46,834 bases of DNA from JALZEG01 sp035942255 (GTDB lineage: Bacteria; Actinomycetota; CADDZG01; WHSQ01), in NCBI GenBank assembly GCA_035942255.1, contig DASZDG010000127.1, positions 1 through 46,834 of the forward strand. The letters are read 5' to 3'. The position numbers were made by a program, and so were the translations under genes. Of the stretch, positions 8,289-16,135 are shown piece by piece. The notes beneath the pieces are model-generated. The model was not told the DNA's origin and did no database searches. It saw only the letters and a list, made by a program, of their open reading frames with translations. Position 1 is the first letter of the stretch. Every line of letters starts with the position of its first letter.

Positions 8289-8744
8289 TCATGCCCTCCC
8301 CTTGCCCTGGTTTTCCACATCCCCCGCGAAACGTACGCGGCAGAGCACCCGAGAGCACTGCGCAGCCGCAGTGGCACGGGGAAGACGAAAGGTGGGCCTG
8401 AGCAGGGAGAACACTGCGGCTAACAGGTATATCCACAGGTGTGGACTACGAAGAAAGCCTTACGCGCTTCCGAGCTGCTCAACCGGTGTAACCGAGGGGA
8501 AGTACCACTAGTCGCTCGCCCGATCCTCGAGGCTCAAGACCGGTTCGTATCCTACGCAGCAGCCGTCCCGCGGCGTCAAGCTGTGCGGCCGGGGTCGCGA
8601 CGAAATGTCTGGCGACGCCTTTGACGTGGACAAACGCGCCTCCGCTATACTCGCCCGGCACCTCCGAGGGCCAGCGGAATTCGCGACCACCGTCGCCACC
8701 GCACGAAACGGCTCGCTAACACCACCGGAACGGAAGATGTCCAC
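8289..8744. other. rpmH-dnaA divergent spacer with DnaA-box cluster (oriC candidate, part 2)
   Basis: This 456-base stretch contains no gene. On reading it I found five DnaA-box-like 9-mers: TTTTCCACA at 8311-8319 (plus), ATATCCACA at 8429-8437 (plus), TGTGGACTA at 8440-8448 (box on minus), CGTGGACAA at 8625-8633 (box on minus) and ATGTCCACA at 8737-8745 (plus). The two near 8429-8448 face each other. The rest is GC-rich without an obvious unwinding tract. The dnaA and rpmH promoters must also lie here. Confidence 0.5.
8621..8651 (+). promoter_or_regulatory. rpmH promoter with embedded DnaA-box-like site
   Basis: TTGACG at 8621-8626 and TATACT at 8646-8651 form a near-consensus housekeeping promoter with a slightly long 19-base spacer, about 90 bases before rpmH. 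A DnaA-box-like 9-mer (TTGTCCACG on the minus strand, 8625-8633) overlaps the -35 and the spacer, so DnaA binding could affect this promoter (inference). Confidence 0.6.
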
Positions 8745-8882
8745 ATGACGAAGAGAACGTTTCAGCCGAACACGCGCCGCCGCAAGCGCAAGCACGGCTT
8801 CCGCGCTCGCATGAAGACCCGGGCCGGGAGGGCGATCCTGAAGGCGCGGCGCGCGAAGGGCCGCGAGCGCCTGTCCGCTTAG
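8745..8882 (+). CDS. rpmH: 50S ribosomal protein L34
   Basis: A 45-residue, very basic protein beginning MTKRTFQPNTRRRKRKHGFR and ending RERLSA, the standard L34 pattern. L34 is a late-assembling protein of the large subunit. GGAAG lies 8 bases before the ATG. It is followed 8 bases later by rnpA, as in nearly all bacteria, and heads the rpmH-rnpA-yidD-yidC-jag cluster. Confidence 0.97.
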   Translation: MTKRTFQPNTRRRKRKHGFRARMKTRAGRAILKARRAKGRERLSA

Positions 8883-8890
8883 CTCGTCTC

Positions 8891-9220
8891 ATGCCTTCCA
8901 TCGAAGCTCTGTCGGGAAAACCCCACTTCCGCCGCGTGTACGCGTCCGGCCGGAGGTGCTCGCGCGACGGCGTCACCGTGGTCGCCTGCCCGAGGGACGA
9001 GGGCCCCGTCCGCCTGGGGCTTTCGGTCGGCCGCTCCGCCGGGAAGGCCGTCGTGCGCAACCGGATCAGGCGCCGTCTGCGGGCCGCCGTGCGCGGCTAC
9101 GGCCCCCGCCCGGCGGACATCGTCGTCGTGGGCCGGGAGCCGGTCTATGCGGCCCCCTTCGCCCAAGTGGAAGAATATGTAAACGAGTGCCTGGCAAGGG
9201 TGGGGGTGGCCCGGGCGTGA
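8891..9220 (+). CDS. rnpA: Ribonuclease P protein component
   Basis: Basic protein cofactor of RNase P, which trims tRNA 5' leaders; 109 aa. The N-terminal FRRVYASGRR and the signature RNRIRRRLRAAVR (around 57-69) are diagnostic. No strong ribosome site precedes the ATG, which lies 8 bases after the rpmH stop, so translational coupling is likely. The stop overlaps the yidD GTG start (GTGA). Confidence 0.95.
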   Translation: MPSIEALSGKPHFRRVYASGRRCSRDGVTVVACPRDEGPVRLGLSVGRSAGKAVVRNRIRRRLRAAVRGYGPRPADIVVVGREPVYAAPFAQVEEYVNECLARVGVARA

Positions 9221-9474
9221 GCCCCCTCGGTCGCCTGCTCCTGTTGCTGATCGCCTTCTACCGGAGGGTCATCTCGCCGTTCCTCGGCCCCCACTGCCGC
9301 TATGCCCCCTCGTGCTCCGAGTACGCCGCGGGGGCGATCCGCACGCACGGAGCCGTCCGCGGCGGCTGGCTCGCGGTCAAACGGGTCGCGCGCTGCCACC
9401 CGTGGGCCGCCGGCGGGGTGGATCCGGTTCCCGCCGCTCGTCCGGCCGGCCCGCTCGGGAAGAGCGCCTCCTAG
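9217..9474 (+). CDS. yidD: Membrane protein insertion efficiency factor YidD
   Basis: Small (85 aa) membrane-associated protein that helps YidC-dependent insertion. The family pattern is complete: AFYRRVISPFLG, HCRYAPSCSEYAAGAIRTHG, GGWLAVKRVARCHPW and GGVDPVP, with the conserved cysteines. The GTG start at 9217 overlaps the rnpA stop by four bases. The stop directly abuts the yidC ATG (TAGATG). Confidence 0.95.
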   Translation: MSPLGRLLLLLIAFYRRVISPFLGPHCRYAPSCSEYAAGAIRTHGAVRGGWLAVKRVARCHPWAAGGVDPVPAARPAGPLGKSAS

Positions 9475-10446
9475 ATGGGCTTCTTCGAGCTCTTCTCCAC
9501 CGCGCTCGCCGGCTTCTACGCGGTCATCCCGAGCTACGGCCTCGCGATCATCCTCCTCACGCTCGCAGTCCGGCTCCTGCTGCTCCCGCTGTCGATCAAG
9601 CAGACGAAGTCGATGCGCGAGATGCAGGCGATCCAGCCCGAGATCAAGCGCCTCCAGGCGAAGCACAAGGGCGATCGCCAGAAGATGAACGAAGAGCTGA
9701 TGGCGCTCTACAAGGAGCACGGGGTGAACCCCTTCGGCGGGTGCCTTCCGCTCCTGATGCAGTTCCCGATCCTGATCGGGCTCTTCTACGTCATCCGGAC
9801 GCCGCTGCGGTACATGGGCGAGGTCGTGGAGGGGTCCGCCCTCGCGGACGGGCTTCGCTCGATCGGGACCGCCCTCGACATCAACCAGTTCCTCGGGATC
9901 AGGCTGAACTGCTCGGCCAGCGGGACGGTCACGGGGAACAGTGCCACGGGCGACCTCAGCCAGCTAGACCGGGCGCTGGCGGACGCCTGCGGCAGCGGGG
10001 TGGTCACCGCGCTGCCGTACCTGCTGCTCGTGCTGCTGATGGGTTTCACGACCTACTACCAGCAGAAGCAGATGCAGAAGTCGACCCCGAACAGCCCCCA
10101 GGCGCAGCAGATGCAGATGTTCGCCAAGATCATGCCGCTGATGCTCATGGTGTTCTCGTTCAACTTCCCCGCCGGCGTCGTCATCTACTGGGTCACGACG
10201 AACCTGTGGACGATCGTCCAGCAGCGGATCATCCTCGCGGCGCACCCGCTGCCGGTTGCCGCCGGGGGGCCGGGCCCGAAGACACCCAAGGCGCCCAAGA
10301 ACGCGACGCCCACGACAGCGAAGGCGGCGAAGGCGGCGAAGGCCACCTCGGGGAACTCGTCGAAGACTTCCTCGGACGGTGCGAAGACACCGGCCACCGC
10401 ATCGTCGAAGCCGCACCCGTCGAGCAAGAAGAAGAGGAAGAAGTGA
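9475..10446 (+). CDS. yidC: Membrane protein insertase YidC (Oxa1 family)
   Basis: Inserts and folds membrane proteins, alone or with SecYEG. 323 aa, the Gram-positive type without the large periplasmic domain. Recognisable parts are GLAIILLTLAVRLLLLPLSI, the cytoplasmic coiled hairpin (MREMQAIQPEIKRLQAKHKG), NPFGGCLPLLMQFPILIGLF, and the C-terminal membrane segments from about residue 175. The last 60 residues form a Lys/Ala/Pro/Ser tail ending SSKKKRKK, which in related proteins contacts ribosomes. The loop at about 142-178 contains two cysteines and may lie outside. Confidence 0.96.
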   Translation: MGFFELFSTALAGFYAVIPSYGLAIILLTLAVRLLLLPLSIKQTKSMREMQAIQPEIKRLQAKHKGDRQKMNEELMALYKEHGVNPFGGCLPLLMQFPILIGLFYVIRTPLRYMGEVVEGSALADGLRSIGTALDINQFLGIRLNCSASGTVTGNSATGDLSQLDRALADACGSGVVTALPYLLLVLLMGFTTYYQQKQMQKSTPNSPQAQQMQMFAKIMPLMLMVFSFNFPAGVVIYWVTTNLWTIVQQRIILAAHPLPVAAGGPGPKTPKAPKNATPTTAKAAKAAKATSGNSSKTSSDGAKTPATASSKPHPSSKKKRKK

Positions 10447-11012
10447 TCGAAGAGCGCGACGAGTCGTCATACGCCGACGAGGAGATCGAGGTCCCCTTGG
10501 AGGACGCCGCAGAGGTTCCGGAGACGGGCGAGGGGGCCGAGGAGCCGCTGGAGCCGGCGACCCCCGAGGACGTCGCGACGACCGCGACCGAGTTCGTGTC
10601 GGGGCTGCTGAAGTCGCTCGACCTGGAGGCCGAGGTCACCTCGTCGATCGAGGGGGACACGGCATCGATCGAGGTCTCGGGCGAGGCGCTGGGGGGCCTC
10701 ATCGGGCGCCGCGGCCAGACCCTGGACGCGCTCCAGGAGATCACCCGGACCGCCGTGCAGCGACGGCTGAAGGGCCGTGTCCGCGTGCTCGTGGACGTCG
10801 AGGGCTACCGGGCCCGCCGCCGCGCCTCCCTGGCCGACTACGCCCGGTCGATCGCCGAGCGGGCGAAGGAGCGGGGGACGGAGATCGAGCTCGAGCCGAT
10901 GTCGGCATACGAGCGGAAGGTCGTCCACGACGCCGTGGCCGAGATCGACGGGGCGACGAGCTTCAGCGAGGGCGTGGAGCCGAACCGCAAGGTAGTCGTC
11001 CGGGGCGAGTAG
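10443..11012 (+). CDS. khpB: Jag/KhpB RNA-binding protein (KH-R3H)
   Basis: Cytoplasmic RNA-binding protein linked to cell-size and envelope control in Gram-positives (also called Jag or EloR); 189 aa. The first 60 residues are strongly acidic. A KH domain follows with the GLIGRRGQTLDALQ loop (about 88-101), then an R3H domain (ERGTEIELEPMSAYERKVVH and onward). The GTG at 10443 overlaps the yidC stop (GTGA), which fixes the start; the frame is open further upstream inside yidC, but that is a shadow. Confidence 0.93.
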   Translation: MIEERDESSYADEEIEVPLEDAAEVPETGEGAEEPLEPATPEDVATTATEFVSGLLKSLDLEAEVTSSIEGDTASIEVSGEALGGLIGRRGQTLDALQEITRTAVQRRLKGRVRVLVDVEGYRARRRASLADYARSIAERAKERGTEIELEPMSAYERKVVHDAVAEIDGATSFSEGVEPNRKVVVRGE

Positions 11013-11017
11013 CGGGA

Positions 11018-11033
11018 TGTTTGGCGTGAAACG
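11018..11033. promoter_or_regulatory. parS-like site 1
   Basis: TGTTTGGCGTGAAACG matches the ParB centromere TGTTTCACGTGAAACA at 13 of 16 positions and keeps one intact half-site (CGTGAAAC). It lies six bases after the jag stop and directly upstream of rsmG-parA-parB, where parS sites are commonly found. Confidence 0.75.
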
Positions 11034-11048
11034 TGGGCTGGCGGCCGA

Positions 11049-11064
11049 TGTTTCACGTTTTACA
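11049..11064. promoter_or_regulatory. parS-like site 2
   Basis: TGTTTCACGTTTTACA matches the parS consensus at 13 of 16 positions with the left half-site perfect. It is 31 bases from site 1, and its last base is the A of the rsmG ATG. ParB binding here could also affect expression of rsmG-parAB (inference). Confidence 0.75.
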
Positions 11065-11615
11065 TGAGCGCCGTCGCCGATCTGTTCGCCGCCTATGCCG
11101 CCCTGATCCGGGAATGGGCCCCCCGCCTGGACCTGGTCTCTCCCGGGGATCTCGATCGCCTCGAGGAACGACACATCGAGGACTCCCTGCGGGCCGCGCC
11201 GCTTCTCGACGAGCTCCCGGACGGACCTTGCGCCGACATCGGCTCGGGGGCCGGGTTCCCCGGGATACCGCTCGCCATCGCGCGGCCCGAGCGACGCTGG
11301 ACGCTGATCGAGCCGCGTCACCGCCGCGCGGCGTTCCTCGAGGAGGTCGTCCGTGAGCTCGGTCTCGCGTGCCAGGTAGTCGCTGCGACGGCGGAGGAAT
11401 GCGCCTTTGACGACGCCCTCGCGGGAATCCACGCCCTCGCCACCGCCCGGGCCCTCGCAGAGCCGTCGGCCGTGCCCCACATGACGGCGCCGCTGCTCAG
11501 GCCCGACGGCATCACCCTCGTGTTCACGGGGCGGGGCGCCGCGTTGCCGCAGGGTGCCGAGGAGCGGGCTCCCGGGCTGACTATCATGAGGCGAACCGAT
11601 CAGGGAGCCCCGTGA
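11064..11615 (+). CDS. rsmG: 16S rRNA (guanine527-N7)-methyltransferase
   Basis: SAM-dependent enzyme (GidB) that methylates G527 of 16S rRNA; its loss gives low-level streptomycin resistance in other bacteria. 183 aa, slightly shorter than E. coli. Family elements seen: RHIEDSLRAAPLL, the SAM loop ADIGSGAGFPGIPLAIA and LIEPRHRRAAFLEEV. The ATG at 11064 has no clear ribosome site because parS-like site 2 occupies the region upstream. The stop overlaps the parA GTG by four bases. Confidence 0.94.
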   Translation: MSAVADLFAAYAALIREWAPRLDLVSPGDLDRLEERHIEDSLRAAPLLDELPDGPCADIGSGAGFPGIPLAIARPERRWTLIEPRHRRAAFLEEVVRELGLACQVVAATAEECAFDDALAGIHALATARALAEPSAVPHMTAPLLRPDGITLVFTGRGAALPQGAEERAPGLTIMRRTDQGAP

Positions 11616-12619
11616 CCGACACCCAATCCAAGAACTGGAAACTCCTGGAACGGCGCCCCATCGTCGCGGGACGGGGCCGCCTCGTGTGCGTGGCGAACCA
11701 GAAGGGCGGCGTCGCCAAGACCACGACGTCGGTGAACCTCGCCGCGGGACTCGCGCTCAGAGGCCACCGGGTGCTGGTGGTCGACATCGACCCTCAGTCG
11801 AACGCGGCGACGGGCCTGGGCATCGACCACCGCGCGGTCGAGCAGTCGACCTACCACCTGCTCCTCGGGAACGCGACGCTCGAGGACATCGTCGTCCCGA
11901 CCGCGATCAAGAACCTCGACTGCGCGCCGGCGTCTCTGGACCTCGCGGGGGCCGAGGTCGAGCTCGTGGGCACGATGGCGCGCGAGCGCCGTCTGGGCGA
12001 GGCGCTGCAGGGGGCCGGAGAGCGCTATGAGCTGATCTTCCTCGACTGCCCGCCGTCGCTCGGCCTCCTGACCGTCAACGCACTCGCGGCGGCGCAGGAC
12101 CTGATCGTCCCGGTCCAGTGCGAGTACTACGCGCTCGAGGGGCTCGGCCAGCTGCTCGGCAGCGCCGAGCGCGTGCGGCGGAGCCTCAACTCCGACCTGC
12201 GCATCGCCGGGCTGTTGCTCACGATGTACGACGCGCGGACGAAGCTGTCGAGCCAGGTGGAGAACGACGTCCGGTCGCACTTCGGGGACCTCGTGTTCGA
12301 GACGCGCATCCCGCGCAGCGTCCGGCTCTCGGAGGCGCCTTCGTACGGCGAGCCCGTCCTGACGCTCGACCCGTCGTCGCGCGGCGCGGTCGCCTACCGG
12401 CTGCTCGCCGCGGAGGTCGAGGCGCTCTACGGGCTCGAGGTCCACAAGCCGCCGCCCCCGCCCCCGCCGACCCCGGAGGTGGCGACGGTGGCCGCGGTCA
12501 CGGCGACGCGCCCGTCGCAGCCCGGGCCCGGGGACCGCGGCTACGGCGTGACGACCGCGCGCCCCGACTTCGACGACTCCGTGTGGCCCCGGCGCGAGAT
12601 CTGGTCGGCGCCCTCATGA
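11612..12619 (+). CDS. parA: Chromosome partitioning ATPase ParA (Soj)
   Basis: Walker-type DNA-binding ATPase that moves ParB-parS complexes. 335 aa: the deviant Walker A KGGVAKTT is at residues 31-38, then VDIDPQSN, and LIFLDCPPSLG. The last 65 residues form a Pro-rich, probably disordered extension (PPPPPPPTPEV and onward) not needed for the ATPase fold. The GTG start overlaps rsmG and the stop overlaps parB (ATGA), a tightly coupled operon. Confidence 0.96.
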   Translation: MTDTQSKNWKLLERRPIVAGRGRLVCVANQKGGVAKTTTSVNLAAGLALRGHRVLVVDIDPQSNAATGLGIDHRAVEQSTYHLLLGNATLEDIVVPTAIKNLDCAPASLDLAGAEVELVGTMARERRLGEALQGAGERYELIFLDCPPSLGLLTVNALAAAQDLIVPVQCEYYALEGLGQLLGSAERVRRSLNSDLRIAGLLLTMYDARTKLSSQVENDVRSHFGDLVFETRIPRSVRLSEAPSYGEPVLTLDPSSRGAVAYRLLAAEVEALYGLEVHKPPPPPPPTPEVATVAAVTATRPSQPGPGDRGYGVTTARPDFDDSVWPRREIWSAPS

Positions 12620-13518
12620 CGCGCAAGACCGGGCTCGGGCGCGGGCTCGACGCGCTGCTCCCGTCGAGCGGCCGCGGCGACGATCTCGAGGCGCGCGGGA
12701 GCCTGCTCGAGGTGCCGGTCGAGGCGATCTCCGCGAACCCGAACCAGCCGCGCCACACGTTCGACCCCGCGGGGATCGAGGAGCTCGCGGTATCCGTCGC
12801 GGAGCTCGGCATCCTCCAGCCGCTGCTCGTGCGCGACACCGGCGGAGGGACCTACGAGCTGATCGCCGGTGAGCGGAGGCTCCGGGCCGCGCACGCGGCC
12901 GGCCTCGGGGCGGTGCCGGTAATCGTCGTGGAGACCGACGAACGCGGGTCGCTCGAGCGCGCGATCGTCGAGAACATCCACCGCGCCGACCTCAACCCGA
13001 TCGAGGAGGCCGCCGCGTACCGGCAGCTCATCGCCGACGCGGGCTTAACGCAGGAACAGCTCGGCGAGCGCCTCGGCAAGAACCGCGTGACGATCACGAA
13101 CGCACTGCGTCTGCTCGATCTCCCGACGGCGATCCAGAAGCTGCTCGTCGAGGGGCGGCTGAGCGCCGGGCACGGACGAGCGCTGCTACGGCTCGCCGGG
13201 AACCCGTTCCAGGAGCGGATGGCGCGGCGGGCCGCAGAAGAGAAGCTGTCGGTCCGCGAGACCGAGGACGAGGTCGCGCGCTACGTGACGATGACCGAGG
13301 GGGTGGCCCCGCGCACGCGGTCACGCGCGGCCGCGGAGGAGTCCGCTGCGGCAACCGAGGCACAGCGGCGCCTCACCGAGCGGCTCCAGACGCGCGTGAA
13401 GGTCCAGATGGGCAAGCGCAAGGGGAAGATCACGCTCGAGTTCGTGTCGCCGGACGACCTCGACCGCCTCGTCAGGGCGATCGCCGGCGAGGATCAGCCG
13501 GGCGCGCCCGAGCCGTAG
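12616..13518 (+). CDS. parB: Chromosome partitioning protein ParB (Spo0J)
   Basis: CTP-dependent DNA clamp that loads at parS and spreads. 300 aa. Residues 29-110 form the N-terminal CTPase domain with AGERRLRAA (84-92), followed by IVENIHRADLNPIEEAAAY. The helix-turn-helix parS reader is at about 143-165 (LTQEQLGERLGKNRVTITNAL), and the dimerisation domain is at the C terminus. The ATG overlaps the parA stop. Its 3' end runs 25 bases into the end of the opposing amidase gene. Confidence 0.96.
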   Translation: MTRKTGLGRGLDALLPSSGRGDDLEARGSLLEVPVEAISANPNQPRHTFDPAGIEELAVSVAELGILQPLLVRDTGGGTYELIAGERRLRAAHAAGLGAVPVIVVETDERGSLERAIVENIHRADLNPIEEAAAYRQLIADAGLTQEQLGERLGKNRVTITNALRLLDLPTAIQKLLVEGRLSAGHGRALLRLAGNPFQERMARRAAEEKLSVRETEDEVARYVTMTEGVAPRTRSRAAAEESAAATEAQRRLTERLQTRVKVQMGKRKGKITLEFVSPDDLDRLVRAIAGEDQPGAPEP

Positions 13519-14546
13519 TAGCGGCTGACGCCGGCGGCTATCGCCTCGGCGAGCGACGCGCGGAACTCCGGCTCCTCCAGACGCTTCGCCTCGTCGGGGT
13601 TCGTCACGAACACCGGCTCGACCAGCACCGCCGGCATCCGCGTCTCGCGGAGGACCGTGTAGGAGCGGGCGTGGCTGCGGCAGTCGCGCACGCCGAGCTC
13701 GGAGAGCGCCTCCTGGATCCCCTCCGCCAGCGCGCGCCCCGCCGACGACGTGTGGAAGTAGTAGGTCGAGGCCCCCTCGGCGGTCGTCTCCTCGTGCTCG
13801 TTGAGGTGGAGCGACACGAACAGGTCCCCGCGCACCTCGTTCGCCCTCCGGGCGCGCTCGGACGCGTCGGGGCACTCGGCCTCCGTCCTCGTGAACCGCA
13901 CGCGCGCCCCCATCCCCGCGAGACGGTCGGCGAGCCGCACCGCTAGGTCCCACACGACGTCGGCCTCGGCCAGGCCCCCGCGGCTGCGCGGCCCCGGGTC
14001 GCCCGCGCCGTGCCCGGGGTCGAGCACGACCAGCGCGTCGTGGAGGTCGGGGGCGCCGGAGCGCCGCAGCTCCTCGCGCAGCTGAGCGGTGGTCCCCGGC
14101 CGGTCGACGCGCAGGCCCGCCAGCGCGACTTGGGACCGCGGCCCCCAGATCCCGTCCTCCGCGACGCCGTACTCCTTCTGGAAGGCGCGCACCGCGCGGG
14201 CGGTGTCGTCGCCGAAGATCCCGTCCTCGCGGCCGGAGTCGAACCCCAGCGCGTTGAGCCTCTTCTGGAGCAGCGCGACGTCGTCGCCGCGGAACGCGGG
14301 GTGCTTCAGGTAGAGGCTGCGGTCACCCAGGCGCCACGAGGCCTCGACGAGCTCGCTCCAGGTGTGGGGGCCGACGATGCCGTCGACGAGGATCCCGCGC
14401 TGTTGCTGGAACGCCCTCACCGCGTGACGCGTGGAGTCGCCGAACGCGCCCGCGTCGTCCTCGATCGCGAGCCCGAGCGCGCGCAGGCGCGCCTGGACGT
14501 CGGCGACCTGCTGGGAGCGGTCGCCCTGCTTGATCAGCCCCTTCAC
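13494..14546 (-). CDS. CwlM-like N-acetylmuramoyl-L-alanine amidase, two peptidoglycan-binding domains
   Basis: 350 aa with two PG_binding_1 domains (about 7-65 and 87-143) followed by an Amidase_3 domain (about 172-345). It matches mycobacterial CwlM in position and domain order. The zinc and catalytic residues of the amidase family are present: His179 in LDPGHG, Glu194 in LAEADV, His247 in SLHLN and Glu310 in VLVEP. No signal peptide is visible, so it should be cytoplasmic; in mycobacteria CwlM is a phosphorylated regulator of MurA rather than a secreted hydrolase. The GTG at 14546 overlaps the stop of the upstream M23 gene. A nearby Ser/Thr kinase (17638-19155) is a natural candidate for phosphorylating it (inference). 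Confidence 0.9.
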   Translation of the reverse strand: MKGLIKQGDRSQQVADVQARLRALGLAIEDDAGAFGDSTRHAVRAFQQQRGILVDGIVGPHTWSELVEASWRLGDRSLYLKHPAFRGDDVALLQKRLNALGFDSGREDGIFGDDTARAVRAFQKEYGVAEDGIWGPRSQVALAGLRVDRPGTTAQLREELRRSGAPDLHDALVVLDPGHGAGDPGPRSRGGLAEADVVWDLAVRLADRLAGMGARVRFTRTEAECPDASERARRANEVRGDLFVSLHLNEHEETTAEGASTYYFHTSSAGRALAEGIQEALSELGVRDCRSHARSYTVLRETRMPAVLVEPVFVTNPDEAKRLEEPEFRASLAEAIAAGVSRYYGSGAPG

Positions 14547-15109
14547 GACTCGATCACGGCAGCATCGTAAAGGCGCCGGACCACGGGGTAGGGGTTGACC
14601 CAGGTGCCGTCCGCCTCCTGGATGCCGAGGTGCAGGTGATAGGTGAACTCGTCCCGATGGCCCGGCACGGCGCCGTACCCGGTGTTGCCGACCTCGCCGA
14701 TCACGTCGCCGGACGCGACCGGGCTCCCGACCGCCAGCCCGGCCGCGAACGCCTGTAGGTGCGCGTAGAACCAGTAGCGGCCGTCGACCCCGCGGATGCC
14801 CACGCGCCACCCGCTGTAGAAGGTCCAGCCGAGCTGCTCGACCCGGCCGGCGAGCACGGCTTTCACGGCCGTCCCCGGCTCGGCGAAGATGTCGTTGCCC
14901 TCGTGGTACCCGGCGAGCTCCCAGGTGCCGTCGGGCTGCAGGCGCATGCGGGGCGCGTGCCAGTCGTCGCGGAAGTTGATCACCGAGTACCAGTCCGACC
15001 GGGCGACCGGGAAGGTCATCTCCGCCGCCGGCTGCGCGCTGCTAGGCCCCCCGAGCGGGGCCACCACGGCGAGCGTGAGCGCGACCACGAGCGCGCGCGA
15101 CCTAGGCAT
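14543..15109 (-). CDS. Secreted M23 (LytM-type) peptidase
   Basis: 188 aa with a signal peptide (residues 1 to about 25, cleaved after PSSA). Peptidase M23 zinc residues: His69 and Asp73 in YHEGND, His117 in YAHLQ, and His158/His160 in YHLHLG. LytM-type enzymes cut peptide cross-links in peptidoglycan. The set is complete, so activity is likely. It sits between trxB and the CwlM-like gene, where mycobacteria have thioredoxin (trxC). It is translationally coupled to the amidase gene. Confidence 0.9.
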   Translation of the reverse strand: MPRSRALVVALTLAVVAPLGGPSSAQPAAEMTFPVARSDWYSVINFRDDWHAPRMRLQPDGTWELAGYHEGNDIFAEPGTAVKAVLAGRVEQLGWTFYSGWRVGIRGVDGRYWFYAHLQAFAAGLAVGSPVASGDVIGEVGNTGYGAVPGHRDEFTYHLHLGIQEADGTWVNPYPVVRRLYDAAVIES

Positions 15110-15146
15110 CTCTACCGGAAGACTCCCGCGAGCGAGGGGGAGTTCG

Positions 15147-16085
15147 CTACCAGAAACGCTCGGTGATCGGCACGTCCTCGAGGTACCGCTCGGCGTCGAT
15201 GGCGGCCATGCACCCCATCCCGGCCGCGGTGATCGCCTGGCGGTAGCGGAAGTCCACCACGTCGCCGGCGGCGAACACGCCTTCGACCGACGTCGCGGTG
15301 CCGTCGTTCGTGACGATGTAGCCCTCGGACAGCTCGAGCTGCCCCTCGAACAGCGACGTCGACGGCGTGTGGCCGATCGCGACGAAGACGCCGCTCGCCG
15401 GCAGCTCGCGCTCCTCGCCGGTCTTCACGTTCGTCAAGGTCGCGCCCGCGACCTTGCCGTCGCCGTTGATCTGCTTCACGACGTGGTCGAACACGAACTC
15501 GATCTTCGGGTTCGCGAACGCGCGGTCCTGCATGATCTTCGAGGCGCGCAGCGCGTCGCGACGGTGGACGACCGTGACCTTCGACGCGAACTTCGTGAGG
15601 AAGTTCGCCTCCTCGAGCGCCGAGTCGCCGCCCCCGACGACGACGATCTCCTGGCCGCGGAAGAAGAAGCCGTCACACGTCGCGCACGTCGAGACGCCGT
15701 GGCCGAGGAGCTCTCGCTCGCCCGGGATCCCCAGCATCCGCGCGGACGCTCCGGTCGAGATGATCACCGCGGCGGCCTCGTAGGACGTGCCGGCGGTCTC
15801 GACCTTGAGGGGCTTCGAAGAGAAGTCCACGGACGTGACGTTGTCGGTGAGGAACTCGGTGCCGAAGCGCGCGGCCTGCTTGCGCATCGACTCCATGAGC
15901 TCGGGGCCCATGATCCCGTCCACGAAGCCGGGGTAGTTCTCGACCTCGGTCGTCAGCATGAGCTGGCCGCCGGCTTCGATGCCCTCGATCACGAGCGGCT
16001 CGAGGTTCGCGCGCGCCGTGTAGACGGCGGCGGTGAGACCGGCGGGGCCGGACCCGATGATGATCACGCGGCGCTTCTCGGGCAT
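15147..16085 (-). CDS. trxB: Thioredoxin reductase
   Basis: FAD/NADPH enzyme that reduces thioredoxin. 312 aa from this start. FAD motif GSGPAGLTAA, redox pair in CATCDG (Cys134 and Cys137), NADPH motif VVGGGDSALEEA, and C-terminal FAD motif GVFAAGDVVD. An in-frame ATG at 16094 would add three residues, but a -10-like TAGGGT (16095-16100, minus strand) touches it directly, so the inner ATG is preferred. No thioredoxin gene is adjacent. It lies downstream of a zinc-type anti-sigma gene. Confidence 0.96.
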   Translation of the reverse strand: MPEKRRVIIIGSGPAGLTAAVYTARANLEPLVIEGIEAGGQLMLTTEVENYPGFVDGIMGPELMESMRKQAARFGTEFLTDNVTSVDFSSKPLKVETAGTSYEAAAVIISTGASARMLGIPGERELLGHGVSTCATCDGFFFRGQEIVVVGGGDSALEEANFLTKFASKVTVVHRRDALRASKIMQDRAFANPKIEFVFDHVVKQINGDGKVAGATLTNVKTGEERELPASGVFVAIGHTPSTSLFEGQLELSEGYIVTNDGTATSVEGVFAAGDVVDFRYRQAITAAGMGCMAAIDAERYLEDVPITERFW

Positions 16086-16135
16086 GGTGTCCATACCCTA
16101 CCGAACGACCCCGAGCGCCCCGTATTCCGTCTTGC

